Shown piece by piece: positions 25,264 to 35,100 of a stretch of 61,891 bases of DNA; position 1 is the first letter of the stretch; each line of letters begins with the position of its first letter. Under the pieces are notes generated by a model that was not told the origin of the DNA, did not search any database, and saw only the letters and a list, made by a program, of their open reading frames with translations. The position numbers and the translations under genes were made by a program. Origin of the DNA: a virus; the IMG/VR virus record IMGVR_UViG_3300044800_000230, positions 1 to 61,891 of that record; one strand, given 5' to 3'.

Positions 25264-25665
25264 ATGGATGCGGTAGAGGAGGTTTTTTATTCGGTTCTTT
25301 CAGGCACAGCGGCAATAACGGGCCTCGTTTCGACAAGGATATACCCGAAAATTCTTCCAGAGGACCAAGTCTATCCTGCTATTGTCTTTACTCGCACTGG
25401 GACGGAGGATTATACCTGTATTGGAGGAAAAATTCTCAAAATTGGAAAAGCAACTATAAATGTGGTCGTCCTCTCGACGAGTATTGCCATGGAAGGAACA
25501 ATCGAGAGGGCGGTTAGAGATACACTAATAAACATCCATGGTCTCTATGGGAACGTGGAAGTTAAACAGGTCGATCACGAATCGGGGCCAGCCTCGTCTT
25601 ATGATCCAGTTCTGGATGTCCAGATAACGACGTTGGATTTCTCGGTTCTGTATGAAGACCAATAA
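25264..25665 (+). CDS. Tail completion/terminator protein (DUF3168-like)
   Basis: 133 residues. VEEVFYSVLSGTAAITGLVS, RIYPKILPEDQVYPAIVFTR and the ending LDVQITTLDFSVLYEDQ match the family that caps the tail tube at the head-proximal end. Context between gp10-like and tube genes agrees. Confidence 0.82.
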   Translation: MDAVEEVFYSVLSGTAAITGLVSTRIYPKILPEDQVYPAIVFTRTGTEDYTCIGGKILKIGKATINVVVLSTSIAMEGTIERAVRDTLINIHGLYGNVEVKQVDHESGPASSYDPVLDVQITTLDFSVLYEDQ

Positions 25666-25676
25666 AGGAGAAGAAA

Positions 25677-26156
25677 ATGGGAATAGTAAGCGGAAGATTA
25701 GCAAGTGTCAGAATGGGGTCAAGTGGAATCGACTATATTGGAAAGTGGACAATTAACGTCAGCAACGACACCGTGGAGGCCGTCCCCTTTGGCTCCTTTT
25801 GGGCTTTGTCAATGCCCGTGGGAATGAAGTGGAGCGGATCAGTAGAAGGTTGGTTTGATGCTTCAACTACAGGTGGAGTTCAATCAACTATGTGGACTGC
25901 CATTCTCTCTGCTGTCAAGGTGCAGGATCTCAGATTTTATGTTGGTGGTTCAACATCAGGGATGTTCTACATGCCCCAATATACGACCTGTGGAGTAACC
26001 ACGGCCGGAAATCTTGATGCAGGAGCCTATCTTGGGAATTTCAAACACACAATCGGGGCGAAGGAACTTGGAACCATCAGTTTTGATGTTATGGGCTATA
26101 AGGGTATCGGGTTATTTTCAGCAACATCGGTGCTTATTGCCGAATCAACTGGTTAA
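25677..26156 (+). CDS. Major tail tube protein
   Basis: 159 residues with AAAGGAGAAGAAA upstream. SVEGWFDASTTGGVQSTMW, followed by FYVGGSTSGMFYMPQY and SFDVMGYKGIGLFSA, fits the tube-protein beta barrel. The position just before the G/GT chaperones supports the call. It should be the most abundant tail protein. Confidence 0.8.
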   Translation: MGIVSGRLASVRMGSSGIDYIGKWTINVSNDTVEAVPFGSFWALSMPVGMKWSGSVEGWFDASTTGGVQSTMWTAILSAVKVQDLRFYVGGSTSGMFYMPQYTTCGVTTAGNLDAGAYLGNFKHTIGAKELGTISFDVMGYKGIGLFSATSVLIAESTG

Positions 26157-26171
26157 TAGAAAGGATAATTT

Positions 26172-26585
26172 ATGCTGAATTTGAAAAGGTTTAATGAGGG
26201 TACATGGTGTGATGTGCCGGAGGAGATATGTTCTGACGGGGTTTCTTTTAAAATCAGACCTCTCCATGGGAAGCAATACATGACTATAAGGGAATCCTGT
26301 AAGAAGGGGAAGATTGCGGTCATGGAGCCAGATGGGAAAATCCAGATCGTGGATGATTATGATGAGGCGAAAATCTTCTGGTTCACATTCTCGCATCTGC
26401 TTGAGGCCTGGAAAGGAATCACGATTCCCGGGGCAAAGGATGATGAGGAGATAAGGGAAGAGATATTCAACCGCCCCAAATTCCGGGATTTCATCAATGA
26501 AATGGCCGCCAAACTTCTTGTCGGGGAGGAAAAGGCTTTTGAGGAGGAGTTAAAAAACTCCGTGCGCTCGCAGAATGGGTCGTAG
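26172..26585 (+). CDS. Tail assembly chaperone, lambda G-like
   Basis: 137 residues ending after the frameshift site. RFNEGTWCDVPEEICSDGVS, FKIRPLHGKQYM and AAKLLVGEEKAFEEELKNS belong to the short tail chaperone type of siphoviruses. Normal translation stops at TAG 26583-26585. A fraction of ribosomes should shift to the T frame at the A AAA AAC site at 26552-26558. Confidence 0.85.
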   Translation: MLNLKRFNEGTWCDVPEEICSDGVSFKIRPLHGKQYMTIRESCKKGKIAVMEPDGKIQIVDDYDEAKIFWFTFSHLLEAWKGITIPGAKDDEEIREEIFNRPKFRDFINEMAAKLLVGEEKAFEEELKNSVRSQNGS

Positions 26586-26899
26586 GGCAGGAGGAATTAT
26601 CTTGCGATGAATGTCGTGAGAAATATATTGCTCTTAAAAAATCCCCACCATGCGAGCGCTGTTGGCCTGGGGTGAATGAAAAGAATGTTGAAGTATGGGA
26701 AGTCTATCAGGCGGCGAGAATGGATGAAATGGGAATAACGGTTTCAAGTATCCTCTCTCTTTGCAGGGAATTTGGGGTTAAAGACCCAGAAGAATGCATT
26801 CTTAAAATTAGAGAGATTGTCGGAGAATGTCACAAAGTTAGGAACAGGAATAAGGATACGAAAGGCGAAGGAGCATTAAAGGGAGTGTTAAATGGGTAA
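26543..26899 (+). CDS. T domain of the G-T tail chaperone, made by -1 frameshift
   Basis: The frame is open from 26543 (in-frame TGA at 26540-26542) to 26899 and has no useful start in the overlap, so it is read through the slippery site, giving a fusion of about 242 residues. Just after the junction lies a zinc-ribbon-like pair, CDEC and CERC 15 residues apart, then VYQAARMDEMGITVSSILSL and a helical tail. This corresponds to lambda gpT, which recruits the tape measure protein. Confidence 0.85.
   Translation, partial: GGVKKLRALAEWVVGQEELSCDECREKYIALKKSPPCERCWPGVNEKNVEVWEVYQAARMDEMGITVSSILSLCREFGVKDPEECILKIREIVGECHKVRNRNKDTKGEGALKGVLNG
26552..26558 (+). promoter_or_regulatory. Programmed -1 ribosomal frameshift site
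   Basis: A AAA AAC in the zero frame of the G gene, the most efficient class of bacterial slippery heptamer. Shifting back one base joins the G frame to the open T frame. No strong downstream pseudoknot is obvious by eye. Confidence 0.88.
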
Positions 26900-26913
26900 A
26901 GAGAGATGAAAAA

Positions 26914-27000
26914 ATGAATCCAATATTACTTCAAATAGTAGGAATTGCAACTTTTTATTTAATCATTATTGGGGGCCTATATTTAATAGGCCATACATGA
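26914..27000 (+). CDS. Tiny membrane protein between chaperone and tape measure
   Basis: 28 residues, one hydrophobic helix (IVGIATFYLIIIGGLYLI), preceded by AAGAGAG. Its function is unknown. It may be incidental, but the composition is strongly membrane-like. Confidence 0.4.
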   Translation: MNPILLQIVGIATFYLIIIGGLYLIGHT

Positions 27001-27027
27001 TTCTTGGCATCATAAAGGAAGAATAAA

Positions 27028-29427
27028 ATGCCACAGGTAATGTTTACCGTTGGGGCTGAAACGGCGAGTTTCCAGAGAAATATGAAGGCGGCAGCCGATT
27101 CAGTCAAGGGAATACAGGGTGCTATTGAATATATAAAATGGGATGCCTTTACCAATTTGGCTCAGAAAGCAGCATCAACTGTTCAACAGGTATTTTCGGT
27201 ACTTGAAAAGGCATCAGAAGGTCTGCAACTTGAAAAAACTTTCTACGCAATGGCCAATGCAGCGGGAGTTTCAGGTGCCGCTTTTTTGGATTCGATGAAT
27301 AAGACTGCTCAAGGAACAATTTCTGATATGGCCTTAATGACAGGGGCAATAGAAGGATTAAGGGGGCATTTGAGTCCTGATATGATTGAAAAGTTGACTG
27401 CCGCTTCTCTGACTTTTGCGGCCGCCACAGGAGTAACTACCAAACAGGCATTTGAAGGATTGATGAATGCTATTGAAACCGGAAGATTGCGATCACTTGG
27501 AGCTTTAGGCGAGAATTTTAAAGAACTTAATATTCAATTAGTGAATTATGCCACGGCCTTGGGTTTAAATTCTGTTCAAGAATTAACGGCGGCACAAACA
27601 GCCGCGGCCCTATACCAAATATCTCTCCAACTGGCTAAAGGTTTACAAGCCTCAAATGTAGCCCTTACTGACCAATTCATTGCAATTCAACAAGCCAAGG
27701 CTGCATGGGATAACTTTTTTACATTTTTACAGAAAGTGGCTCTTGGTGCATGGGCAGGGATTACTGCTGCATTTTGGAGAGGTGTGGGAGTTATCCAAAA
27801 TACCGTTGCTGCATTAATGGATGTGGTGGGTCAAGCCTTTGGGTTAGTCTCAACACTTCCAGGGTTAGATTTTTTAAAAGAATATCAAGGTGCTGCGGAA
27901 CAGGGAAGAGATAAAATTCTTGCTTTAGCCAAGGCGAATAATGAATATGCTAAAAGTCTTGAAAAGACAGGACCAGCTTTATTCAATGTAACAGATATTG
28001 CTGGAAGGGGAACACCACTCCCTTCATTGCCAGGTAAAACTCCCCCCCCACAAAATATTGCTGGATTAACCAAGGATTGGATTGCAGAGGAAAAGAAACT
28101 ATATGATGCAGATATAGCAAACCTCAAGGCATATGCTGAATTGGCGAAAACCGAAACCGAAAGGGCATTGTCTGAATTAGATGTGATGAGGGCACAACAT
28201 CTTGTAACGGAAGAAGATTATATAACCCAAAAAGCCAATACCGAACAGGAAGGCACGGCTAAACTTCAAAAATTATTGGAAGATGAAAAAATAACCACTA
28301 CAACTTCCTATGGTTGGATGGAAAGTACACTCCGTGATTCAATATCGAAACTTCAAGGTTCAAATACAAAAAAATTAGAAGAAACTAAAAGAATTAATAT
28401 TCAAATTGTAGGTCTTGAAGATGATAAACAGAAACGATTGTCTGATTTGGACAAACAAGGATATGCCTTGCGAGAACAAGGATTAAAATCATCTGATCAA
28501 AAAGTAATATCCGAAACTCAAATGACTGATGCCGTTTTGGTGGCATCACATCAAACCACCTATAATAAATTACAGGCTCAACTTGAAGGTGAAACTAAAC
28601 TGGCACAGGCAAGGGCCTCAGCAGGTGAAATCAGACCTGGGGAAGCAGCAACAGTTGAATACCAGAATCAATTAAAACTTCTTGATGCTCAAAAAGATAC
28701 TTTGGAAACCCAACTTTATATAGCAAAAAGTCGAGAAGAAGAAGTTAATCTCGAAAGTCAACTTGAGATTATTGAAATGAGAAGAAATGCCTTGATAAAA
28801 GAGATGGCAGTAACCCTCAAATCTGAAACTTTTCCGGCTTATCAGGGACTAATCGATGGTTTCAAAAAATATACGGTTGATTTGGGAACCGGATATACCC
28901 AGATGGAGAATTTGGCTAAAGGATGCGCATCTGGAATGGAAAGTGCTTTCACGGGGTTCTTCAGCAACATTTTTGATAAAAGCACTACATTTTCAGACAA
29001 GATGAAAAAGCTCTTCCAGGATATGGGACAGGCAATTATCAATGAGTTGATGAAGGCCTTGGTAGTAAAACCCTTAGTGGGAAGTTTAACGGGTGGGGGA
29101 ACTGGTATATGGGGAAGTCTTCTTAGTTCTATTTTTGGTAGTAAAGGTGGCGGTTCTTATGGATTTGGCGAAGCGAATGTTCTTTCGATGGGTACGCAAT
29201 ATCAGCACGGAACTTCATATGTTCCCCAAACAGGACCAGCCATATTGCATAAAGGGGAGGCCGTTATCCCAGCTAATCGAAATAGGGGAGGGGGGGATGT
29301 AAACACAACCAATGTCTTCATCCAGGCCACGGATGTCAATAGTTTTCAACGGCTTTACGGCCCCACAATAGAATCAATTTATTTTGGAGGCAAAAGATTT
29401 AATAAAGTTGCAATGCGAAATCAATAA
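27028..29427 (+). CDS. Tape measure protein
   Basis: 799 residues with GGAAGAATAAA upstream. It starts MPQVMFTVGAETASFQRNMK, has hydrophobic stretches around residues 215-280, a long helical middle rich in Glu, Gln and Lys, and a Gly-rich C-terminal part (TGGGTGIWGSLLSSIFGSKG) followed by QHGTSYVPQTGPAILHKGEA, all standard for lambda-type tape measures. By proportion to lambda gpH (853 residues, ~135 nm tail) it predicts a tail near 125 nm (estimate). Confidence 0.92.
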   Translation: MPQVMFTVGAETASFQRNMKAAADSVKGIQGAIEYIKWDAFTNLAQKAASTVQQVFSVLEKASEGLQLEKTFYAMANAAGVSGAAFLDSMNKTAQGTISDMALMTGAIEGLRGHLSPDMIEKLTAASLTFAAATGVTTKQAFEGLMNAIETGRLRSLGALGENFKELNIQLVNYATALGLNSVQELTAAQTAAALYQISLQLAKGLQASNVALTDQFIAIQQAKAAWDNFFTFLQKVALGAWAGITAAFWRGVGVIQNTVAALMDVVGQAFGLVSTLPGLDFLKEYQGAAEQGRDKILALAKANNEYAKSLEKTGPALFNVTDIAGRGTPLPSLPGKTPPPQNIAGLTKDWIAEEKKLYDADIANLKAYAELAKTETERALSELDVMRAQHLVTEEDYITQKANTEQEGTAKLQKLLEDEKITTTTSYGWMESTLRDSISKLQGSNTKKLEETKRINIQIVGLEDDKQKRLSDLDKQGYALREQGLKSSDQKVISETQMTDAVLVASHQTTYNKLQAQLEGETKLAQARASAGEIRPGEAATVEYQNQLKLLDAQKDTLETQLYIAKSREEEVNLESQLEIIEMRRNALIKEMAVTLKSETFPAYQGLIDGFKKYTVDLGTGYTQMENLAKGCASGMESAFTGFFSNIFDKSTTFSDKMKKLFQDMGQAIINELMKALVVKPLVGSLTGGGTGIWGSLLSSIFGSKGGGSYGFGEANVLSMGTQYQHGTSYVPQTGPAILHKGEAVIPANRNRGGGDVNTTNVFIQATDVNSFQRLYGPTIESIYFGGKRFNKVAMRNQ

Positions 29428-29438
29428 AGGAGTAAAGA

Positions 29439-29783
29439 ATGGATACTTATCCTACCTCACCTGTACCAACCTATTCATATACTAAACAAATAGGATATAA
29501 AACTTTGGTCTCTGCATTTGAAAATGGAGTAGAGCAAAGACGAAATAAATGGGGACAGGGGAAATTAACTTTCACCCTGACCTATGCTTATCTTTCGACT
29601 TCCGATGTGACGACACTCTACAATTTCTATGTTTCAGAGAAAGGTTCATTTACCACTTTCCTTTTTAATGACCTAAGTTCAACCTCGGCTTATACGGTGA
29701 GGTTTGTGGACGATAATCTATCTCTTGAACAATTTGCTAAAAATGTTTCAAGGACCGGACTAAAAATGATTCAAGTTCTTTAA
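29439..29783 (+). CDS. Minor tail protein (lambda gpM-like / DUF2460-like)
   Basis: 114 residues with AAAGGAG upstream. NGVEQRRNKWGQGKLTFTLT, DVTTLYNFYVSEKGSFTTFL and YTVRFVDDNLSLEQFA are the conserved blocks of the small tip protein encoded just after the tape measure. Confidence 0.82.
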   Translation: MDTYPTSPVPTYSYTKQIGYKTLVSAFENGVEQRRNKWGQGKLTFTLTYAYLSTSDVTTLYNFYVSEKGSFTTFLFNDLSSTSAYTVRFVDDNLSLEQFAKNVSRTGLKMIQVL

Positions 29784-29794
29784 GGAGAATCTAT

Positions 29795-30955
29795 ATGGGA
29801 ATAACCACAAACTTTAGTTGGGATTACGGTACACAAAATCAAACCCCTTGGTGGACGGTCTGGACAGGAGTCATCCAGGACATCGATACCGAACTCTATG
29901 GAGTCAAACTAAAAACCAATGCCTGGGTTGATGTCCGTTCCTTTGGTGCTTCCCCATCTGCCTCGGCAACGGTAAATACGGCAGCAATCCAGGCTGCCGT
30001 TAACTCTTTAAGTGGGAATCCTGGGATTATTGTATTACCAGAAATATATCCTACAAATGACACAATAACGGTAAGTAATCATAGACAATATATCATTTCA
30101 TTGGGTAGATGGGTAGGGGGAATTGTTTTCAATCCGACAGCCCATGACAAACCAGCAATTAGGTTTCAAAAATCTACAGCCGTTCCAATAGTTCAGAATG
30201 GCATCCGTGACCTTGTTATCATGTCTTCCGATACAACATATCGAAAGATAGGGATTGACCTGGTAGATGTAAGTGAGTTTAGTTGGAATGATGTAGCAAT
30301 TTCTCAGATGGTAGATTCTTCATATTCAAGTATCGGGTTAAGATTTAAGGGAAGAGATACTTCAAGTTTTATTAATCCCCATATAGTCGCTGATATTCCC
30401 GTTAGGGTCAGTAAAAATCCCAATATTTCTACCATTGATATAGATTGTACCAATTTCCACAACACTTATTTTGTCGCCACAAGCACTAATCCTAACTTTT
30501 TGATAGATGATGGGTGTTATTTATCTAATCTTAGTTTTACCGGTTCAAATATCTGGGCAGCGGGGGGGCATGGATTTTATTATTCAGATACCACAACGGC
30601 GGGTCAAATGTATAATTTATCCATTGACAATTTGAGGTGGGAACAATCAACTAATGCCACCGGATATATTGTTTATTCTTCTTCTGCTTATTGGATTCAA
30701 AATGTAAAACTCCGGGGAGTACATGGAGGGGGTTCAAATAGAGGATTTTATTTTAGGCGTGCAGGTCATCTGACACTTGAAAACGTGGGTTATTTTGGCT
30801 CAGGAGTTGCCTTAGATGTGACGGAAGTGGGTGGTCCAATAATTATTAATAATTTTTATAATCCATCTGGCTCGATTTCCACTGGTTCACTTACACTAAC
30901 AGAAACTATCTCTGGTGGTTCTGGAAATTCAATAGTAAGGGCACTTTGGAAATAG
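29795..30955 (+). CDS. Beta-helix tailspike / pectate-lyase-like protein
   Basis: 386 residues with AAGGAG upstream. A short N-terminal adaptor is followed by VDVRSFGASPSASATVNTAA, IQAAVNSLSGNPGIIVLPEI and later repeating short strands, the layout of the pectate-lyase superfamily right-handed beta-helix used by phage depolymerases. Catalytic residues cannot be assigned by eye. Its place between gpM- and gpL-like genes suggests a tip-attached spike that binds or cuts surface polysaccharide. Confidence 0.75.
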   Translation: MGITTNFSWDYGTQNQTPWWTVWTGVIQDIDTELYGVKLKTNAWVDVRSFGASPSASATVNTAAIQAAVNSLSGNPGIIVLPEIYPTNDTITVSNHRQYIISLGRWVGGIVFNPTAHDKPAIRFQKSTAVPIVQNGIRDLVIMSSDTTYRKIGIDLVDVSEFSWNDVAISQMVDSSYSSIGLRFKGRDTSSFINPHIVADIPVRVSKNPNISTIDIDCTNFHNTYFVATSTNPNFLIDDGCYLSNLSFTGSNIWAAGGHGFYYSDTTTAGQMYNLSIDNLRWEQSTNATGYIVYSSSAYWIQNVKLRGVHGGGSNRGFYFRRAGHLTLENVGYFGSGVALDVTEVGGPIIINNFYNPSGSISTGSLTLTETISGGSGNSIVRALWK

Positions 30956-30998
30956 TAGGAGAAACAAATGTCATTAATTTGCACAAGTTAGGAGAGAA

Positions 30999-31724
30999 AT
31001 GCCGGAGTCGATACCCCAAACCTACATAACAGAGAAAAACAAACCTTCAAATTCGCCTATTATGTTGTATGAGATAGAAATTTCTCCTGCATCCATCCTC
31101 TACTTTTGCGAATGGGATACCCAAATAGTTTATCCATCAGGAGTAACAGGATATGGATTAGGAGGGGGTCCTTTAGGAGGAGGAGTATTGGGAGGAGGAG
31201 GGAGTCAAACATATTTACCTTTTCCTTTGACCCATGAAGGGATTGGAGTCAATGCATTGGGTGAAATTGATACTGTCAAAGTTAAATTATCCGCAGTAGA
31301 TCGGACTATCATTTCAACCTTGGCTGCCAACAATGGTTTAATCGGTTGCAAGGTTGTTATGAAATTGGTCTTTTTTGATAGATTGGATGATCCAGATGCC
31401 AATATTGCCAGTACATTCTATATTGATTCTGTTGAGACCACAGAACAAGAAGCAGTTTTTAACTTAACTTCCAAACTTGATCTATATCAGGTTCAGATTC
31501 CAGGAAGAATGTTTGAAAGGGATCATTGCCAATGGACATTCAAAAAGGAAGGATGTTGGTATTTTAGTGGAACTACTTATTATTTTCCTCCTGCTGGTTT
31601 CACTAATGAGGGTGTGGAATGCGACCATACGAGAATAGGACCAGTGGGATGCAAGTATCATAATAATGCGAGTCGCTATGGTGGGTTTCCTGCGATTCCG
31701 ATGAGAGGACTTTATGTCATTTGA
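30999..31724 (+). CDS. Minor tail protein L-like, with four-Cys cluster
   Basis: 241 residues. YEIEISPASILYFCEWDTQI, ALGEIDTVKVKLSAVDRTII and YQVQIPGRMFERDHCQWTFK match the gpL family of the tail-tip hub. The C-terminal half has Cys in HCQW, GCWY, ECDH and GCKY, the pattern that holds an iron-sulfur cluster in lambda gpL. A Gly-rich loop (GLGGGPLGGGVLGGGGS) interrupts the N-terminal domain and is unusual. Confidence 0.85.
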   Translation: MPESIPQTYITEKNKPSNSPIMLYEIEISPASILYFCEWDTQIVYPSGVTGYGLGGGPLGGGVLGGGGSQTYLPFPLTHEGIGVNALGEIDTVKVKLSAVDRTIISTLAANNGLIGCKVVMKLVFFDRLDDPDANIASTFYIDSVETTEQEAVFNLTSKLDLYQVQIPGRMFERDHCQWTFKKEGCWYFSGTTYYFPPAGFTNEGVECDHTRIGPVGCKYHNNASRYGGFPAIPMRGLYVI

Positions 31725-32133
31725 TAAAATTAAATCTGATGAAATCTCTCAATCACTTCTCGGCATGAAATTCGAGATAGGTGGACGTGGACCTGAGAAG
31801 ATAGACTGTTACGGTGTCCTGAAGTATTTCTTTTCTGAATTTGGTTTCAACCTTCCCGATTATTCCTACATGGATGATTGGAGTGGAAAGACAGACCTTT
31901 ATCTTCAGGAGTATGCCAATTTCTTTAGGAAACTTGGAAAAGATGAAGAATTAGAAATTGGAGATGTAATTCTTTTTAATAGCAAGGAAAACCCCAGTCA
32001 TACGGGCATATACCTTGGCGAGTGCCGATTTATTCACGCCTATGACAAAGCAGGAACACGAATAGACTCACTGGTTAATCCTTTGTGGAAAGGAAAGATT
32101 TATGGTTTCTTTAGGGTTAAGGGAACAGAATGA
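31714..32133 (+). CDS. NlpC/P60 peptidase, lambda gpK-like
   Basis: 139 residues, overlapping the L-like gene by 11 bases. KIDCYGVLKYFFSEFG carries the catalytic Cys; NPSHTGIYLGECRFIHAYDK carries the His dyad. It should cut peptidoglycan peptides during DNA entry or act in tip assembly. The JAB-type first domain of gpK is missing, so this is the short form. Confidence 0.87.
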   Translation: MSFDKIKSDEISQSLLGMKFEIGGRGPEKIDCYGVLKYFFSEFGFNLPDYSYMDDWSGKTDLYLQEYANFFRKLGKDEELEIGDVILFNSKENPSHTGIYLGECRFIHAYDKAGTRIDSLVNPLWKGKIYGFFRVKGTE

Positions 32134-35100
32134 AGGTTAATGTAAAATATATCCCATGTTTATTTGACGAGTCAACCTGGATTCAATTTGAATCTCATAA
32201 CCAAACTGTTTTTGCGATATTCCAGTTTCTTTTCCAGAAGTATCCTGAAGTTCGGGATGATCCTCCTTATATAACCGTTCGAGTAAACGGTAAGAAAATA
32301 CATCTCCTCAAATGGGCAAAACCATTAAATGATGGCGATGAAGTTCTTATCATTCAAGAAATCGGTGGCGAAATCATTGTAGCTATCGGAGCTGCATTAG
32401 GTCTTTGGGGAGCATCCGCAGCGGGACTTTTTGGGATGTCTCTGGCAATGACGATCAATGTTGGTTTACTTATTGTTACCGTTGCCTATACAATTTATTC
32501 CTATTGCACCGCCCCAGAAGCCGCTAAAACTGGTAGAGGTCTCAATTCCTCACCCACATATGGCTGGGAAGGAATCCAGATGCAAGTCCGTCCGGGTGTT
32601 CCCGTTCCTACTGTTCACGGTGAGCATCTTCTCGGTGGAAATCTAATCGAAGCCTACATCAGTTCAGATGCTGACAAGAATTATCTAAATATGCTTATTG
32701 CCCTATCTGAAGGTGAAATCGAAGGCATCATGAAAGAGGATTTATCTGGGGTTTGCACATCCACATCCGATGTCCCTTACATTTTGATAAATGATAACCT
32801 ACTCAGCAATTTTAAAGATGTGACATGGGATTACAGACTTGGGACTCAAGATCAAACTCAGATACCAGAATTTGGGGACGTTTGCCAGACCTATTCTATG
32901 GCTGGAGTTCACATGACCACCACACCCTATCTCTACACAACGGTTGATTCAGATGTGGAGGCATTTGAACTTAGGTTCAGAGTTCCATCCCTTTTTAACA
33001 GTTACAAAGGAAATTATTATCCATTTACTACTGGGGTTTTGATCGAACATAAATTGCATTCCGCTGGCACTTGGACGACCGATGAAACCCTAACTATTAC
33101 GGGTTCCTCACAACAACCATTAAGACGGTTTTTCAGATTAGATAATTTAACTCCTGGTCAATACGATATTCGGGTTACTTATTCTAATTCTGGTTGGGTT
33201 ACTTCTCCTGAACATCCATGCGATATCTATTTAGACAATATTACTGAAATTAAATATGATACCTTAATTTATCCATATACGGCTCTTCTTGCAATCCAGG
33301 TCCTTGCAACCGAACAATTATCAGGTCAACTTCCGAATGTTTTAACCAGAATCAGAGGCATAAAGGTTAAAAATCTTGACACTTCTGCCACGGCCTGGAC
33401 AAACAATCCTATCTACAATGTGAATGACCTTATGGTTAATCCACGATACGGTATGGGAAAATATATTACTCAATCTAACGTCAACAACGACCAGTTAATC
33501 CTGATGGCCCAATATTGTGATCAGATGTTAGGTGATGGGACACAACGAGCAGGCGATTCTACAACGTCCACATCCTTGACCGATTCGGATTACACATTTG
33601 TTGCAGGGGATATTGGAAAATATATCTGTTGTAAATCCGTTGCAGACATAACGGTTTATACTGTTTTATTGATAACATCACTTTCGGGTGATCACACCGC
33701 TATAGGTTCGGGAGGTTGGACACTTGGGACTCCTCCGGCTGGTAATTGGGAATTCGGAGAAAAGAGATCCGAATTAGATCTGGTTATTGATGCCCCAAAC
33801 CAAGCATTTGACTGTATCAATCAGATTTGCAGTTCTTTTAGGGCTTTGCCGATTTGGAGTCATGATGCAATTCAACTTCTAATAGATAAGAAAGAATCTC
33901 CCTCCTATATATTCAACATGGGAAATATTATCGAAGGTTCTTTCAAACACTCATTTGCTTCTGAAAAGAGTAAACCTAATTGTATTCAAGTAGATTATGC
34001 GGATAGAGACAAGAAATTCCAGAAAGAAACTGTGGATATAACCGATTCTGTCACCATTGCTGGCGGTGTCCCAATGAGAACAAGAAGGATGTCTTTATTG
34101 GGGGCAACCCGTCAATCTCAAATCTATCGAGAAGCGAGATTTCATCTCCTTGCTGCAAAATATCAGGATGAACAAATAACCTTTAAGGGAGCAATTGATG
34201 CTATCCATTTGCTTCCTGGGGATGTTGATAAATTCCAACATGATGTCTTTGCGTGGGGTCAAGGTAGTGTAAGGATCGCTTCAGCTACCACCACTTCAAT
34301 CACCTTTGAACAATCGATCACGATTGGGGCGAATTACATAATCACTTGTAAATTAGCAAATGATACTCTCGAGACCAGAACGATCCACGAAGGGGCAGGA
34401 ACCTATACAACAATAACCTTTGACGTGGCCTTCACATCACCAGGACCTCCAGCCGGTGGCATATATGCCATAGGTGCGGTAGGTGTTGAAGCGAAACCTT
34501 TTAGGGTTATGAGTATTTTAAAAACCCCCGAGAATGAAATTGAAGTAGTTGCAACTGAGTATTCTGAAAGTGTTTATACCGATACGGAGATTGTTTTAGC
34601 CCAACCCGTTTATTCAGCCCTACCTCCCAATATTCAATTCCCATCTGGCCCAGACGTATCTAATCCATTACTGGTCCCTCCTGATGTGACTAATTTTGCC
34701 GTGACCGAGACAACAGGCCAAACGGGTGTATCTATCACCTTCACACAACCAGCGGCAACAACGAATTGGTCAAGGGCTGATATCTATGTTTCCATAGACG
34801 GAGGTTCCACTTACAAATACATCAATACGATGCATGATGCTGGCCCGATGGTTTACCCTGATGTGTTGGCGGGTAGCACGTATTATTTCAAGGCAATCAG
34901 TTATTCTCCATTTGATGTAGCAGGCCCAACCCCTCCAGTTGTTCATCTTACAATAACAGGAGCGGCCGCTGTCGGGATAACAAGTCTGACAGCAACGGCT
35001 GCCTTTAGAAACATATTTCTTGATTGGGTTAACGTAGCGGACACAAATATTAGTGGGACTGAAGTTTGGAGATCGGATTCTAATAACCGGGCTGCCGCCT

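Noticed and set aside
26641-26660. Independent gene for the T protein starting at 26672
   Set aside because: The frame is open far upstream and contains the zinc-type pair before 26672; the slippery heptamer explains its expression better.
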